Shown in pieces: positions 54,055-63,678 of a stretch of DNA of 64,000 bases. The DNA is from DASCNA01 sp036011305 (GTDB taxonomy: Bacteria; Verrucomicrobiota; Lentisphaeria; Victivallales; GWF2-38-69): positions 1-64,000 of the forward strand of contig DASCNA010000167.1 of NCBI GenBank assembly GCA_036011305.1. Direction: 5' to 3'. Position 1 is the stretch's first letter. Each line of letters starts with the position of its first letter. Below the pieces are notes generated by a model. It saw only the letters and a list, made by a program, of their open reading frames with translations. It had not been told where the DNA came from and did no database searches. Position numbers and translations under genes: made by a program.

Positions 54055-55496
54055 TATGCACCTTCTGTTATTTTAGTCAATTTCCTTATAGTAGGAACAC
54101 ATGCAAGCAATATTGCAGCCAATGCAATAGAAGCTATAAAAACCCAGAAATAAACATTGTCAAAAGTATTTATAGTCAAAGCATTACTAGGTTTACCACC
54201 AAATCCCATTGCTCCAATATAACCGCCAATCCAGCCAGCATAAGCACTGATGGTCCACCATATGCCCATCATAGTAGATGATAAATGTTTAGGAGCCAAC
54301 CTTGTTACAAGTGCTAAACCAACTGGAGATATACAAAGTTCTCCCATTGCCATGAACATATAACTAAACATAATAAGGCCAACGCTCATTGGCAATGCCT
54401 TGGCGGAGAAACAGAGAACTGCAAAACTTAGACCAATAAAAACAAGACTAAATACAAATTTAAGATCATCGCCAGGTTCTTTATTTTTATTAGCAAGCTT
54501 CTGCCACAGCATAGCTATTAGAGGATTCAAAATAGTTAATATAACAAGATACATTCCCATAATTGTAGTAGTGAGAATAGTAAGACCAAAGATATGATGT
54601 GAAACAAAGTTTTCAATATATACAGGGAAACTTGTACTCTGCTGATTATTGAAAGACCAGAACAGAACCATGAATATTGAAAGGAACAAAATCATGAATA
54701 CATTCTTTTTTTCTTTCTTAGATAAATTTTTCCAGAAAGAAGCTATGTATACAACCAATATTACCAGCGATGCAGCTGTCACATAGTTAGCTGCTACAGG
54801 GTGAGCAATTATATATGCAAATATGAAAGCAATTGCTACTATTCCTACAATCATCCAGTGCCAGATATTTAAAAAAAGTATTTTTTTAGTTTTAATAATT
54901 GGATTGAAATGATTTACAACTTCCGGGTAATGTTTTCTTCCGGCCAAAAATATAAAAAGACCACCAAACATTCCTACAGCTGATAAAGCAAAACCGTAAT
55001 TAAATCCGTAAGTAAGCCCAACCCAACCTACGAGAAATGTAGAAATCAAAGCTCCAATATTTATACCTGCATAAAAATATGCAAATCCACTATTTCTAAG
55101 TTTTTCTCTACTATCATATAATTTACCTACAATAACAGTAACATTTGACTTGAAGAGACCCGTTCCTGCAGAAACAAAACCCAAACCTAGGAAAATTAAG
55201 ACAGGATGAATAAAGCTTAACGCAAGACAAATATTTCCAATAACAATACAGGTACCACCAAGAAGCACACATCTTTTATAACCAATCAGTCTATCAGCTA
55301 TAATACCGCCTAAAGCAGTTGTTATATAAACATAAGTAACATATGTTCCAAAAATTATCTCGGCCTCAGCTCCATAATGAAGCCCTTTTGTAAGATATAG
55401 AACTAGTAATGCCCCAATTCCATAAAAACTGAATCTTTCCCACATTTCTGTCATAAAACAGAAATATAATCCTTTCGGATGACGTAATTTCTCCAT
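54054..55496 (-). CDS. POT/PTR-family proton-peptide symporter
   Basis: 480 residues, about 14 membrane segments. Signature TEMWERFSFYGIGALLVLYL with the ExxERFxYY-type motif in helix 1 (E-R-F-S-F-Y here), and AYFYAGINIGALISTFLVGW, the PTR2 signature. It imports di- and tripeptides with protons. Ribosome site TAGGGAA. It is first in the operon with the asparaginase-like gene. Together they suggest use of glycosylated or beta-aspartyl peptides as nitrogen source. Confidence 0.93.
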   Translation of the reverse strand: MEKLRHPKGLYFCFMTEMWERFSFYGIGALLVLYLTKGLHYGAEAEIIFGTYVTYVYITTALGGIIADRLIGYKRCVLLGGTCIVIGNICLALSFIHPVLIFLGLGFVSAGTGLFKSNVTVIVGKLYDSREKLRNSGFAYFYAGINIGALISTFLVGWVGLTYGFNYGFALSAVGMFGGLFIFLAGRKHYPEVVNHFNPIIKTKKILFLNIWHWMIVGIVAIAFIFAYIIAHPVAANYVTAASLVILVVYIASFWKNLSKKEKKNVFMILFLSIFMVLFWSFNNQQSTSFPVYIENFVSHHIFGLTILTTTIMGMYLVILTILNPLIAMLWQKLANKNKEPGDDLKFVFSLVFIGLSFAVLCFSAKALPMSVGLIMFSYMFMAMGELCISPVGLALVTRLAPKHLSSTMMGIWWTISAYAGWIGGYIGAMGFGGKPSNALTINTFDNVYFWVFIASIALAAILLACVPTIRKLTKITEGA

Positions 55497-55656
55497 CTTA
55501 ATTCCCTATTTTCAATTTTTTATTATAATATGTCCCATATATAAAATGAACGGTATAATCTATTTACATCTTATAAAATTACAAGCAATGGAATTAAATG
55601 AATTATTAATATATATCATTAATTAAATTTGCATTTAGGAAAATAAATATAATATT

Positions 55657-55674
55657 AATTAGGCAACCCTAATT
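55657..55674. promoter_or_regulatory. Operator-like palindrome
   Basis: AATTAGG-CAAC-CCTAATT directly after a TATAATATT -10-like box and 25 bp before the start of the 64-residue gene. The position fits an operator or a 5'-UTR hairpin. Confidence 0.5.
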
Positions 55675-55698
55675 ATTGTATTCTATTGGAGGTCATAA

Positions 55699-55893
55699 AT
55701 GAGCAGAGCTAAAAGATTTTACGAAGGTAAAATAAGCACTAAATGGGATAAGTATGTATCCAGTGAAGCAATTATTGAAAATAAAAAAGAATCTAAAAAT
55801 ATGAAAAAATCATTCTTATCCAAGACAATATACCTACTAAACAAAGAAAATATTGACTTCCCTGTTAGGCCTATAATATTTCAGTACTATTGA
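55699..55893 (+). CDS. Small basic protein of unknown function
   Basis: 64 residues, Lys-rich (MSRAKRFYEGKISTKWDKYV at the start), no membrane segment. Preceded by TTGGAGGTCATAA, a near-perfect ribosome site, a -35/-10-like promoter (TTTGCA, TAATAT) and the small palindrome, and followed by a terminator. It is therefore a complete small transcription unit. It stands between the POT operon and the hydroxylase operon. Confidence 0.7.
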   Translation: MSRAKRFYEGKISTKWDKYVSSEAIIENKKESKNMKKSFLSKTIYLLNKENIDFPVRPIIFQYY

Positions 55894-55908
55894 TTAAGAC
55901 ATAAAAAA

Positions 55909-55937
55909 AGAAACAGATATTAAAAATATCTGTTTCT
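55909..55937. terminator. Bidirectional terminator
   Basis: AGAAACAGATATT/AATATCTGTTTCT, 13-bp perfect arms, three-base loop. Serves the small plus-strand gene and the convergent molybdenum hydroxylase operon. Confidence 0.93.
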
Positions 55938-55964
55938 CGTTTATTAAAATATAATAATATTTAA

Positions 55965-58286
55965 TTATTTATCATTTAATACATTCCAAACATTTTCCTG
56001 AGTAAAAGGTGTTTTTCTAATTCTTTTACCTGTAGCATTGTAAAGTGCATTAGCTATTGCTGGCATTGCACCGTTTATACAGATTTCAGAAACACTCTTT
56101 GCACCGAAAGGTCCTGTTTCTTCATAACTTGGAACCAGAATAGTTTTCAATTCAGGTTTGTCTCTCAGTGAGAAAATATTATAGTTTTTAAGCGACGGGT
56201 TTGTCATTTTACCGTTTTTGTCAAAACGATACTCTTCAGTCAGTGCATAACTGATACCGTTTAATACTCCACCTTCTGTCTGACCTTCACAAAGAATAGG
56301 GTTAATTGCAGTACCACAGTCAACAGCTGCAACATATTTCAATACTTTTATGTTTCCTGTTTCTGTATCAACTTCAATCTCTACAAAATGTGCCGAGAAT
56401 GGTGGTGGTGATTTCTTTGTAAAATGAGATTCTGTAGCAGCTATCTGAAACTGATTATTTTCATAAAGAGAGTAATTGGATATTTCTGAATAAGAAACTT
56501 TACCGCTTCCATCACGTACACTCACTTCTGCATCTTTAATATCCAGTTGATCTATTTTTTTATCAAGCATTTCAGCTGCAACTTTTAAGATTTGCTCTTT
56601 AACTTTTGCAGCAGTTTTTCTGACAGCTTCTCCACTTAAGTAAGTAGTACTCGAAGCATATGCACCAACATCAAAAGGTGTCATATCAGTATCAGAAGAA
56701 TACACAATGAATTTATCAGCCGTTGTGCAGAGTTCTTCTGCTGCAATCTGAGCCATCACTGTATCACTTCCTGTACCTAAGTCAGTAGCACCGCAGTTCA
56801 GGTTAAAAGATCCGTCTTCATTCATTTTAAGTGAAGCAGCACCCATATCGATTTCAGGAACACTGGATCCCTGCATCAGTGTAGCCATGCCGATACCTCT
56901 TCTGATACGGCCTGATTTCTTTTTATGATCTGTTCTTCTTGACCAGTCTATTTCCTCTGCACCTAATTCAACACATTTCTGCAGAGAGCAACTTCCAATA
57001 GTCATTGGAGTTCCTGGCTTTCCTTCACCTAAGGCTGCAAAGGCAGGATGACCTTCACCGGATTGAATATGATTCATTGTTCTGAATTTTAGCGGATCCA
57101 TACCAATTTTTTCAGCCATAATGTCCATCATAGATTCAACAGCAAAAAATGCCTGTGTTGCACCGAAACCTCTATATGCTCCGCCTACAGGTAGATTTGT
57201 ATAGATAGCTTTTGCATCGAAATGGATATTATCAACATGATATAGAGGGAATACTTTACTACCGCAGCAACTCATAACAGTTAAGCCATGACCGCCATAT
57301 GCACCGGTATTGTTTATTGCATCCATACCTAGAGCAGTTATTTCGCCTTTTTTATTTACACCATAACGCATTCTGAAGCGAATAGGATGTCTTGTTCTGC
57401 CGGTTTTAAATGTTTCTTCTCTAGTGAATTCCCAAATTGCAGGTTTGCTTGTTCTTAAAGTTACCATAGCAACTACGTCTTCAAGAAGAATTTCCTGTTT
57501 TGCTCCAAAACCGCCACCGATTCTAGGTTTGATAACTCTTAATTTCTGTACTGGAATATCAAGTGTACTAGCTACAATACGTCTACAGTGAAAAGGAACC
57601 TGTGTACTTGTACGGATAACTATTCTTTCATAATCATCCAACTGAGCCAGAGATACATAATTTTCTATTGGACAGTGTTGTGCATAGGCAGTTTCGAAAG
57701 TTTGATCAAAAGTATAATCTGCATCTTTCAAACCTTGTTTAAAATCTCCTGCCTCCATTCCCACTTTGGCAACAATATTTTTTTCAGGTTCGTAAGGGAT
57801 TGGAATTGGAACAAATGCTTCTTCTTCATCATGAATAATAGGTGCATTTTTTTTCAAAGCACTATCCATATCAAGAACAGCTTCCAATATTTTATATTTT
57901 ACTTTTATAGTTTTTAATGCTGCTTCTGCCTGTTCAACTGTTTCTGCAGCTACTGCAGCAACTCTATCTCCGACAAACCTAACTTTCTTATCAAACATAA
58001 AAGTATCATATGGAGATGGTTCAGGGTATCCCTGCCCAGCCGTGCAATGAGGAATTCTAGGAACATTTCCATGATATAAGACACAATGTACACCAGGCAT
58101 TTTTTCAGCTTTGCTAATATCAATTGATTCAATAATAGCATGAGCATGAGGACTCCAAAGCATTTTAATATGCAGGGCGTCCTTCGGCATCATATCACTT
58201 ACATACATAGGTTTTCCCAGAGATAAAGCAAGTGAATCTATTTTCTCTACAGAACTATTTACAACTTTAAATTTTTTCTTAGCCAT
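55965..58286 (-). CDS. xdhA: Xanthine-dehydrogenase-type molybdenum subunit (XdhA-like)
   Basis: 773 residues, close to E. coli XdhA (752). Aldehyde-oxidase a/b hammerhead domain (about 15-130), then the molybdopterin-binding domain. Motifs: RIGGGFGAKQEILLEDVVAM, LPVGGAYRGFGATQAFF, and near the C-terminus GPFGAKSVSEICINGAMPAI with the catalytic Glu. It hydroxylates a purine or related heterocycle at a Mo(=S) centre. It is the last gene of the operon thiS-like, thiF-like, xdhB, xdhC, xdhA. The SVSE in place of GVGE around the active Glu may signal a different substrate or a selenium-dependent form. Confidence 0.93.
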   Translation of the reverse strand: MAKKKFKVVNSSVEKIDSLALSLGKPMYVSDMMPKDALHIKMLWSPHAHAIIESIDISKAEKMPGVHCVLYHGNVPRIPHCTAGQGYPEPSPYDTFMFDKKVRFVGDRVAAVAAETVEQAEAALKTIKVKYKILEAVLDMDSALKKNAPIIHDEEEAFVPIPIPYEPEKNIVAKVGMEAGDFKQGLKDADYTFDQTFETAYAQHCPIENYVSLAQLDDYERIVIRTSTQVPFHCRRIVASTLDIPVQKLRVIKPRIGGGFGAKQEILLEDVVAMVTLRTSKPAIWEFTREETFKTGRTRHPIRFRMRYGVNKKGEITALGMDAINNTGAYGGHGLTVMSCCGSKVFPLYHVDNIHFDAKAIYTNLPVGGAYRGFGATQAFFAVESMMDIMAEKIGMDPLKFRTMNHIQSGEGHPAFAALGEGKPGTPMTIGSCSLQKCVELGAEEIDWSRRTDHKKKSGRIRRGIGMATLMQGSSVPEIDMGAASLKMNEDGSFNLNCGATDLGTGSDTVMAQIAAEELCTTADKFIVYSSDTDMTPFDVGAYASSTTYLSGEAVRKTAAKVKEQILKVAAEMLDKKIDQLDIKDAEVSVRDGSGKVSYSEISNYSLYENNQFQIAATESHFTKKSPPPFSAHFVEIEVDTETGNIKVLKYVAAVDCGTAINPILCEGQTEGGVLNGISYALTEEYRFDKNGKMTNPSLKNYNIFSLRDKPELKTILVPSYEETGPFGAKSVSEICINGAMPAIANALYNATGKRIRKTPFTQENVWNVLNDK

Positions 58287-58298
58287 GATTCACCACCT

Positions 58299-58766
58299 TT
58301 ACTTATTTGAAGCAGCTACGTTTTCAAGAGCTGTTAATATTTTTTCATAACCTGTACATCTGCATAGGTTACCATCCATATGAGTTCTAATAAACTCTTC
58401 ATCAGGCTTACTGTTTTCTTCAAACATTGATTTTGCTGAAAGAATCATACCAGGCATGCAGAAACCGCACTGTACAGCTCCCTGATCTATCAGAGCTCTC
58501 TGTATTTTATGAGGATTTTGCGCTGAACCTACACCTTCGATCGTATCTAAAGCTTTTCCATCAGCTTGAAAAGCATACATAATGCATGCATAGACAGGTT
58601 TCCCCTCAAGCAAAACAGTACAGGCGCCGCAAGAACCTTCGCCGCAACCGAACTTAGTTCCTTTGTAACCCTCACGTCTCAATACATCCAACAGTTTTTC
58701 ATTAGGTGAAATAGAAAATTCTTTTTTTACGCCATTTACAACTAAATTTATTATTTTATTACTCAT
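58299..58766 (-). CDS. xdhC: Molybdenum hydroxylase 2Fe-2S subunit (XdhC-like)
   Basis: 155 residues from ATG 58766, which overlaps the xdhB stop by eight bases. Two [2Fe-2S] clusters: KFGCGEGSCGACTVLLEGKP (plant-type) and QCGFCMPGMILSAKS with GNLCRCTGY (helical domain). It shuttles electrons from the Mo site to FAD. Confidence 0.96.
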   Translation of the reverse strand: MSNKIINLVVNGVKKEFSISPNEKLLDVLRREGYKGTKFGCGEGSCGACTVLLEGKPVYACIMYAFQADGKALDTIEGVGSAQNPHKIQRALIDQGAVQCGFCMPGMILSAKSMFEENSKPDEEFIRTHMDGNLCRCTGYEKILTALENVAASNK

Positions 58767-59613
58767 GGCAATCCCCTTTTGCTTCGGCAAGAGCCTCTAA
58801 CAATACATCTTTTACTTTTGTTTTAATTAAATGTCTACAATATGTTTTTGTCATACCTTCTTTAGGAACAATTGAGATTTTATCAATTTCTGCCAAACTT
58901 AATTTATCTATATTAAGTTCACTTACTTTTTTGCCTATAAGATGAGCCTCTACTTTTTTCAGTCTAACAGGAAACGGAGTACATGCTCCGACAACTATTC
59001 TAATGCTTTCAACTTTTTCATCACCATCCAATGAAGCATAAACTGCTACATTCAATGTACTGAAGGCACTGTAAGTACGGTTTTCCTTGTGATAAGCAAA
59101 ACCTTTGCCTTTTGTGATTTCAGGTATTTCGATAAAACCGATTATATTTCCATTGATCAGTTTCTGAATTGGCTGTTTATCAAAATAAGTATCAGCATCC
59201 ACAGTGAACCATTCATGTCCTTTTATAGCAATTTCTGCATTTAAGGCCATCAAGGCCACAGGAAAATCAGACCAGTAAAATATTCTTGCAATATTTCCGC
59301 CTATAGTAGACATATTTCTGATCTGCTGAGTTCCCACAAGTTTTGCAACCCTGTCAAGCACCCAGCCTTTACCACTGTATTTCATTAAGTCATTGATTGT
59401 TGTTAAAGAACCTATTTCATAGGCATTCTCTTCGTTCACAATTCCTACAAAAGGCAGCTTTGATACATCAATCGCAATTTTTTCTTCATCTGATTCTTTA
59501 AGAAATCGAATTGAAGTTCCTCCTGCAAGAAAAAAAGCACTTTCTTCGGCACTTTTCATACAGGCCTGTGCTTCTTCAACACAGCAAGGAAATGTGAAAT
59601 CACTAATTTTCAT
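58759..59613 (-). CDS. xdhB: Molybdenum hydroxylase FAD subunit (XdhB-like)
   Basis: 284 residues. FAD-binding PCMH-type domain: FFLAGGTSIRFL and RNMSTIGGNIARIF, then the CO-dehydrogenase-type C-terminal domain (about 180-280). It passes electrons on to NAD or another acceptor. AGGAGATAAGG precedes ATG. First of the three hydroxylase subunits, 50 bp after the thiF-like gene. Confidence 0.94.
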   Translation of the reverse strand: MKISDFTFPCCVEEAQACMKSAEESAFFLAGGTSIRFLKESDEEKIAIDVSKLPFVGIVNEENAYEIGSLTTINDLMKYSGKGWVLDRVAKLVGTQQIRNMSTIGGNIARIFYWSDFPVALMALNAEIAIKGHEWFTVDADTYFDKQPIQKLINGNIIGFIEIPEITKGKGFAYHKENRTYSAFSTLNVAVYASLDGDEKVESIRIVVGACTPFPVRLKKVEAHLIGKKVSELNIDKLSLAEIDKISIVPKEGMTKTYCRHLIKTKVKDVLLEALAEAKGDCHE

Positions 59614-59662
59614 AACCCTTATCTCCTATTTAATTAGTAAAAAAAATATATATAAACCAAAT

Positions 59663-60298
59663 TTATGGTTCTACTACTCCATCAATCAATCTTACAATCA
59701 TATTAGCCTGATGCCCTACTGCAATATTCACTCGTGGTGCCATGAGACCTTCTACCTCATTAGGTTCAGAAACAAAATCACCAGAAATATAAATATTTGA
59801 AGTAAGTTTTCTGGTTGATATAAGATTTGAAGAATTAATACCTGTCAACCCTGAAGCGCATACAAGATATCTGTTCTTATTATCACATTCAAGAAAACTA
59901 TCGATAATCATCGATTTTGCAGAGACTGTATCAAAAGCTTCAGCCACAATAGAAGCCTCTTTAAAAATTGAAGGCAAGTTCTCCCTATTAAGTGTCACAC
60001 AATGTTTTTCAAGTTCAACATATGGATTTATTCTCTTCAGAATATCATATAGTGCATCTACTTTATTTTTACCTAAATCCTCAACAAAATAATATTGTCT
60101 GTTTAGGTTAGACAGTTCAACTTTATCAAAATCAACTATAACGAGTTTTTTTATCCCGATACGGGTAAGAGCAACTGCTATATTTGATCCCAGTCCACCG
60201 CAACCGGCAATACCGACTACTGAACCTAATAGTTTCTCAGTTAAACCTTTATTGTTTTTAGCAGTTAACTCCTTCAGGTAAGATTCAGAAGATTTCAT
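59663..60298 (-). CDS. ThiF/MoeB-type E1-like adenylyltransferase
   Basis: 211 residues, short ThiF form. Nucleotide-binding GIAGCGGLGSNIAVALTRIG (about 29-48), VDFDKVELSNLNRQYYF, and an AFDTVSAK region near 128. It would adenylate the C-terminal Gly of the small carrier encoded just upstream (one-base overlap). The Zn-binding Cys pairs of longer MoeB are absent. Either thiamin-type or molybdopterin-type sulfur transfer is possible. Here it precedes a molybdenum hydroxylase operon. Confidence 0.9.
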   Translation of the reverse strand: MKSSESYLKELTAKNNKGLTEKLLGSVVGIAGCGGLGSNIAVALTRIGIKKLVIVDFDKVELSNLNRQYYFVEDLGKNKVDALYDILKRINPYVELEKHCVTLNRENLPSIFKEASIVAEAFDTVSAKSMIIDSFLECDNKNRYLVCASGLTGINSSNLISTRKLTSNIYISGDFVSEPNEVEGLMAPRVNIAVGHQANMIVRLIDGVVEP

Positions 60299-60552
60299 CA
60301 GCCCCCTCCCACAGGAAGAAAAAGGCTCAAGTGATCACCATCTTTCAATATATAGGTTAAACGTTCTTTATTATCATTTATCAGTGTGATAATAAATCTT
60401 TTATGCTGCGGCCTTATACCTAATACTCCTAATACATCATTAATAGTAGACTTAGATTTTACAGAAAGATTGGAATCACTATTAAAATTTTTAACGTCAA
60501 TTAAACCGGTAAAGCTGACCTTTATAGTGATATTTTTATTTTCTAAAGACAT
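60298..60552 (-). CDS. ThiS/MoaD-like ubiquitin-fold sulfur carrier
   Basis: 84 residues, beta-grasp pattern ending LFLPVGGG; the terminal Gly-Gly is the group that is adenylated and thiolated. First gene of the five-gene operon, in which the E1-like gene follows with a one-base overlap. Its job could be molybdopterin sulfur, a modified sulfur ligand of the hydroxylase, or thiazole synthesis. The context favours molybdenum chemistry. Confidence 0.88.
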   Translation of the reverse strand: MSLENKNITIKVSFTGLIDVKNFNSDSNLSVKSKSTINDVLGVLGIRPQHKRFIITLINDNKERLTYILKDGDHLSLFLPVGGG

Positions 60553-60701
60553 TCTTCTACCTTATTTTTAACAAACTGCTTATTAAATATTTATTTTCAG
60601 ATCAAATTACTTAAAAAAAATATGTAAACATTTCATCCCGTCATTTACAGCATTAAAGATAAGTTTGAAAAGACCTTAACAAAGAAAAAATGTAAAAATA
60701 T

Positions 60702-60743
60702 AAATACCTTTTTTAATGCAGTATGCATTTTATTAAGGTATTT
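60702..60743 (-). terminator. Terminator behind the C-S lyase gene
   Basis: AAATACCTT/AAGGTATTT outer and AATGC/GCATT inner arms, T- or A-rich sides. It lies 18 bp after the stop of the gene at 60761. Confidence 0.85.
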
Positions 60744-60760
60744 ATTGTCTGGCGAGATAT

Positions 60761-61948
60761 TTAGTTAATCTGCCTAAGTGCATTCTCGAGATCATCAATT
60801 AGATCATCTGCATTTTCCAGGCCGACAGAGATTCTCATTGTCCCCAGAGAAATCCCCATATTCTTGAATTGTTCAGGTGGAAGCTCCTTCAAATATCCTA
60901 TTGCAGGTGCAAAAATCAAACTTTCATGCCCCCCCCAGCTTACACCGATTTTAAAAATATCCAGTGCATTAAAAAAGTTTTTTATTTCCTGAAGATTTTC
61001 CGAAGCTATTTCAAACCCCATTAATCCAGTGTAACCTGTCATCTGTTTCTTTCCTAATTCGTATTGAGGAAAATCACTAAGTCCTGGATAAAGCACACTT
61101 TTTATCTTCTTATGACTCTTGAGAAATGCAACAACCCTTGCAGCATTTTCCTGATGTTTCAGCATTCTAATTGGAAGAGTCCTGAGGCTCCTTGTAATAA
61201 GCCATGCTTCAAAAGGAGCTAGCTTTGCACCAAAAAGTGCATGCTCTCCAAGAAAGATTTCATCAATGTCTTTTTCCTTTCCAATTACGACTCCAGCAAC
61301 TATATCACTGTGCCCTCCTATGTATTTAGAGCAGGAATGTACTTCTAAATCAATACCCATTTCTATAGGTTTTTGGAAAACCGGAGTAGCCCAGGTATTG
61401 TCAATAATAGTATTAATATTGTTTTTCTTTGCCAATTCAGCAACTGCAGTAATATCCTGAAGGGAAAATACTGCTGTTGCAGGACTTTCAATATATATTA
61501 GTTTAGTGTTCTCTCTTATTGACTGCTCAAATTCTTCAATTTTTGTTCCAGATATATATGTAATTTCAACATTAAACTTCTTACTGAGATAAGAATTGAA
61601 AAAGTTACTTGCAGGCCCATATATATTATTGAGGGTAATTACATGATCTCCTGATTTTATATAATGCATAATAGCAGAAGTTATAGCCCCCATACCTGAA
61701 CTGAACAGTTTAGCTTTTTCACCTCCTGCAATCTTAGCCAGTTTTTCCTCAGCTAAGGATACAGTAGGATTCTTCCCTCTTGTATATATACAGTTTGATA
61801 CTGGATCATCAAAAGCTTTATCGATAGCTTCCCAGTCAGGAAAAGTAAAAAGGGAATTCTGGTATATCGGTGGAACGACTGCGCCTACGTGTTCTGTTCT
61901 GTCTTCTCCGTAATGCGTTATAATTGTTTCTAACTGTTTCTCTTTCAT
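60761..61948 (-). CDS. Gamma-family PLP enzyme (methionine gamma-lyase / cystathionine lyase-like)
   Basis: 395 residues, Cys/Met-metabolism PLP family. YTRGKNPTVSLAEEKLAKIA near the start, the aldimine Lys in HSCSKYIGGHSDIVAG, and GFEIASENLQEIKNFFNALD near the C-terminus. It may release sulfide, thiols or ammonia from sulfur amino acids; cystathionine lyase, cystathionine synthase and methionine lyase cannot be told apart here. The neighbouring hydroxylase operon needs sulfur, which may be why it lies here. Separated by its own terminator. Confidence 0.9.
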   Translation of the reverse strand: MKEKQLETIITHYGEDRTEHVGAVVPPIYQNSLFTFPDWEAIDKAFDDPVSNCIYTRGKNPTVSLAEEKLAKIAGGEKAKLFSSGMGAITSAIMHYIKSGDHVITLNNIYGPASNFFNSYLSKKFNVEITYISGTKIEEFEQSIRENTKLIYIESPATAVFSLQDITAVAELAKKNNINTIIDNTWATPVFQKPIEMGIDLEVHSCSKYIGGHSDIVAGVVIGKEKDIDEIFLGEHALFGAKLAPFEAWLITRSLRTLPIRMLKHQENAARVVAFLKSHKKIKSVLYPGLSDFPQYELGKKQMTGYTGLMGFEIASENLQEIKNFFNALDIFKIGVSWGGHESLIFAPAIGYLKELPPEQFKNMGISLGTMRISVGLENADDLIDDLENALRQIN

Positions 61949-62153
61949 GTCAAATCACCCTGCTGTAATAAATATTTCTTCTTAATTAACTGTGTACAAA
62001 AGCAAATATTAATATGGTTTGAATCATAAAAAAATCCAGTCTCAATCAGTATATAAAATAACTAAGAATTACTATATGTGATCACCTATGCAAAATAGCA
62101 TAAATCATTTATAATTTAAGTTATAAATATAATTTCAAATTACAGGATAATAT

Positions 62154-63548
62154 ATGAAAAAGAAATATATAACTGTTGGAGATATTGTTTTTATTAATAT
62201 AGCAGCACTTATTGGAGTGAGATGGTTTTCAACAGCAGGTAAATACGGTGCAGGAGCAATTCTTTTATGGGTACTGGCAGCATTTCTTTTTTTTATACCT
62301 GTGGCTTTGATATGTGCAGAATTTGCATCTCTGTTCCCTGATGAAAAAGGGGGAATGATGTCATGGATAAAACAAGTATACGGAGAGAAAACATCTTTTT
62401 TTGCTTCTTGGCTATATTATGTAAGCTGGTACTTCTACTATCCGGCAATTCTGACATTCACATCAATCGCTTTTGCCTATGCATTATATCCAAAAATTGC
62501 ATCCAGCAAAATTTATGTAACAATCTTCGTTATTGTAATATACTGGTCTATTACTTTTATTGCCCTGCATGGAGATAAAGCTACATCTAAATTTGCAAAA
62601 CTCGGGGGGCTATTCGGCAACATAATTCCTATATTTGCAATCCTGGCCTTAGGGGCTGCTTCAGTATTTATACTGAAAGTTCCGATTCCCACAGACTATT
62701 CACTACACAACTGGATACCTGATTTTAACAGCTCCAACCTCATGTTCCTCTCTACACTGGCACTTGCCATTGCCGGCGTAGAACTCTCATCTCCGTTTGC
62801 AACTTCTATGAAAAATCCAATCAAAGACTATCCTAGAGCTATAATCATATCAGGTTTTTGTGTATGTTTTGCATACATACTCGGTACCGTTGCATTAACA
62901 TTTGTTCTTGCTCCATCTGATATTGGCGCAGCAAGCGGTATTTTAGTGGATATTATACATGTTACAAAAGAAATGAAAGTAGCATTTCTCGGAAAAGCCC
63001 TGTGCCTGCTGATTTTTCTTGCTCCATTTGCAGGCTGTACTGTTGTACTATTAGCCACTACTCGTTTTTTCGTAGACGGCAATGACCAGAAAAGCCTTCC
63101 GAAAATATTTATCAAAAGAAACAAAAATGATGTACCTTATAAAGCAGTAATTATGCAGGGTATAATTATTACAGTAATAATGATATCTACAAATCTACTC
63201 TCTACAATTGAATTAATTTATGCAGCGCTTGTTCTCACGGGAACAATATTATTATTCATTCCATACCTTATTCTAGTATTTGCATATTTTAAAATGAAAT
63301 TTAAAGATAGAGAAAAATATAAACATGCACCTTTTAAAATGCCGTTTGGCAGTACTGGTGCTATAATTGCAGGATGTATAGTAATATTTACTACACTGGT
63401 TACTATTTTGGTACCTATTCTATCTCCGCCCCCTGGAGAATCTGCTCTTAAATATGAACTGATTTTAGTTGGCTGTCCTGTTATTTTTATAATTATCGGT
63501 TTCCTCATGCACAGATATGTGAGAAAAAAAAGAGTAAATAAAGATTAA
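62154..63548 (+). CDS. APC-superfamily amino-acid permease
   Basis: 464 residues, twelve membrane segments. Starts IAALIGVRWFSTAGKYGAGA, with FPDEKGGMMSWIKQVYGEKT after segment 2. Closest in style to the glutamate/GABA antiporter-like branch of the APC family. Divergent from the C-S lyase across 205 bp. The substrate is probably an amino acid, perhaps the lyase substrate or a purine-breakdown amino acid. Confidence 0.92.
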   Translation: MKKKYITVGDIVFINIAALIGVRWFSTAGKYGAGAILLWVLAAFLFFIPVALICAEFASLFPDEKGGMMSWIKQVYGEKTSFFASWLYYVSWYFYYPAILTFTSIAFAYALYPKIASSKIYVTIFVIVIYWSITFIALHGDKATSKFAKLGGLFGNIIPIFAILALGAASVFILKVPIPTDYSLHNWIPDFNSSNLMFLSTLALAIAGVELSSPFATSMKNPIKDYPRAIIISGFCVCFAYILGTVALTFVLAPSDIGAASGILVDIIHVTKEMKVAFLGKALCLLIFLAPFAGCTVVLLATTRFFVDGNDQKSLPKIFIKRNKNDVPYKAVIMQGIIITVIMISTNLLSTIELIYAALVLTGTILLFIPYLILVFAYFKMKFKDREKYKHAPFKMPFGSTGAIIAGCIVIFTTLVTILVPILSPPPGESALKYELILVGCPVIFIIIGFLMHRYVRKKRVNKD

Positions 63549-63678
63549 TAAACCTTAAAATTCAAGTAATCGAAAATTACATTAATTTTGTAACATAAAT
63601 ACATAATCTGAAGTATTGGTGCCTCCCTGTATTCCAGCTTGTTTTAGCCAGAAAAATTTTCTTATCTATAGAGAATTA

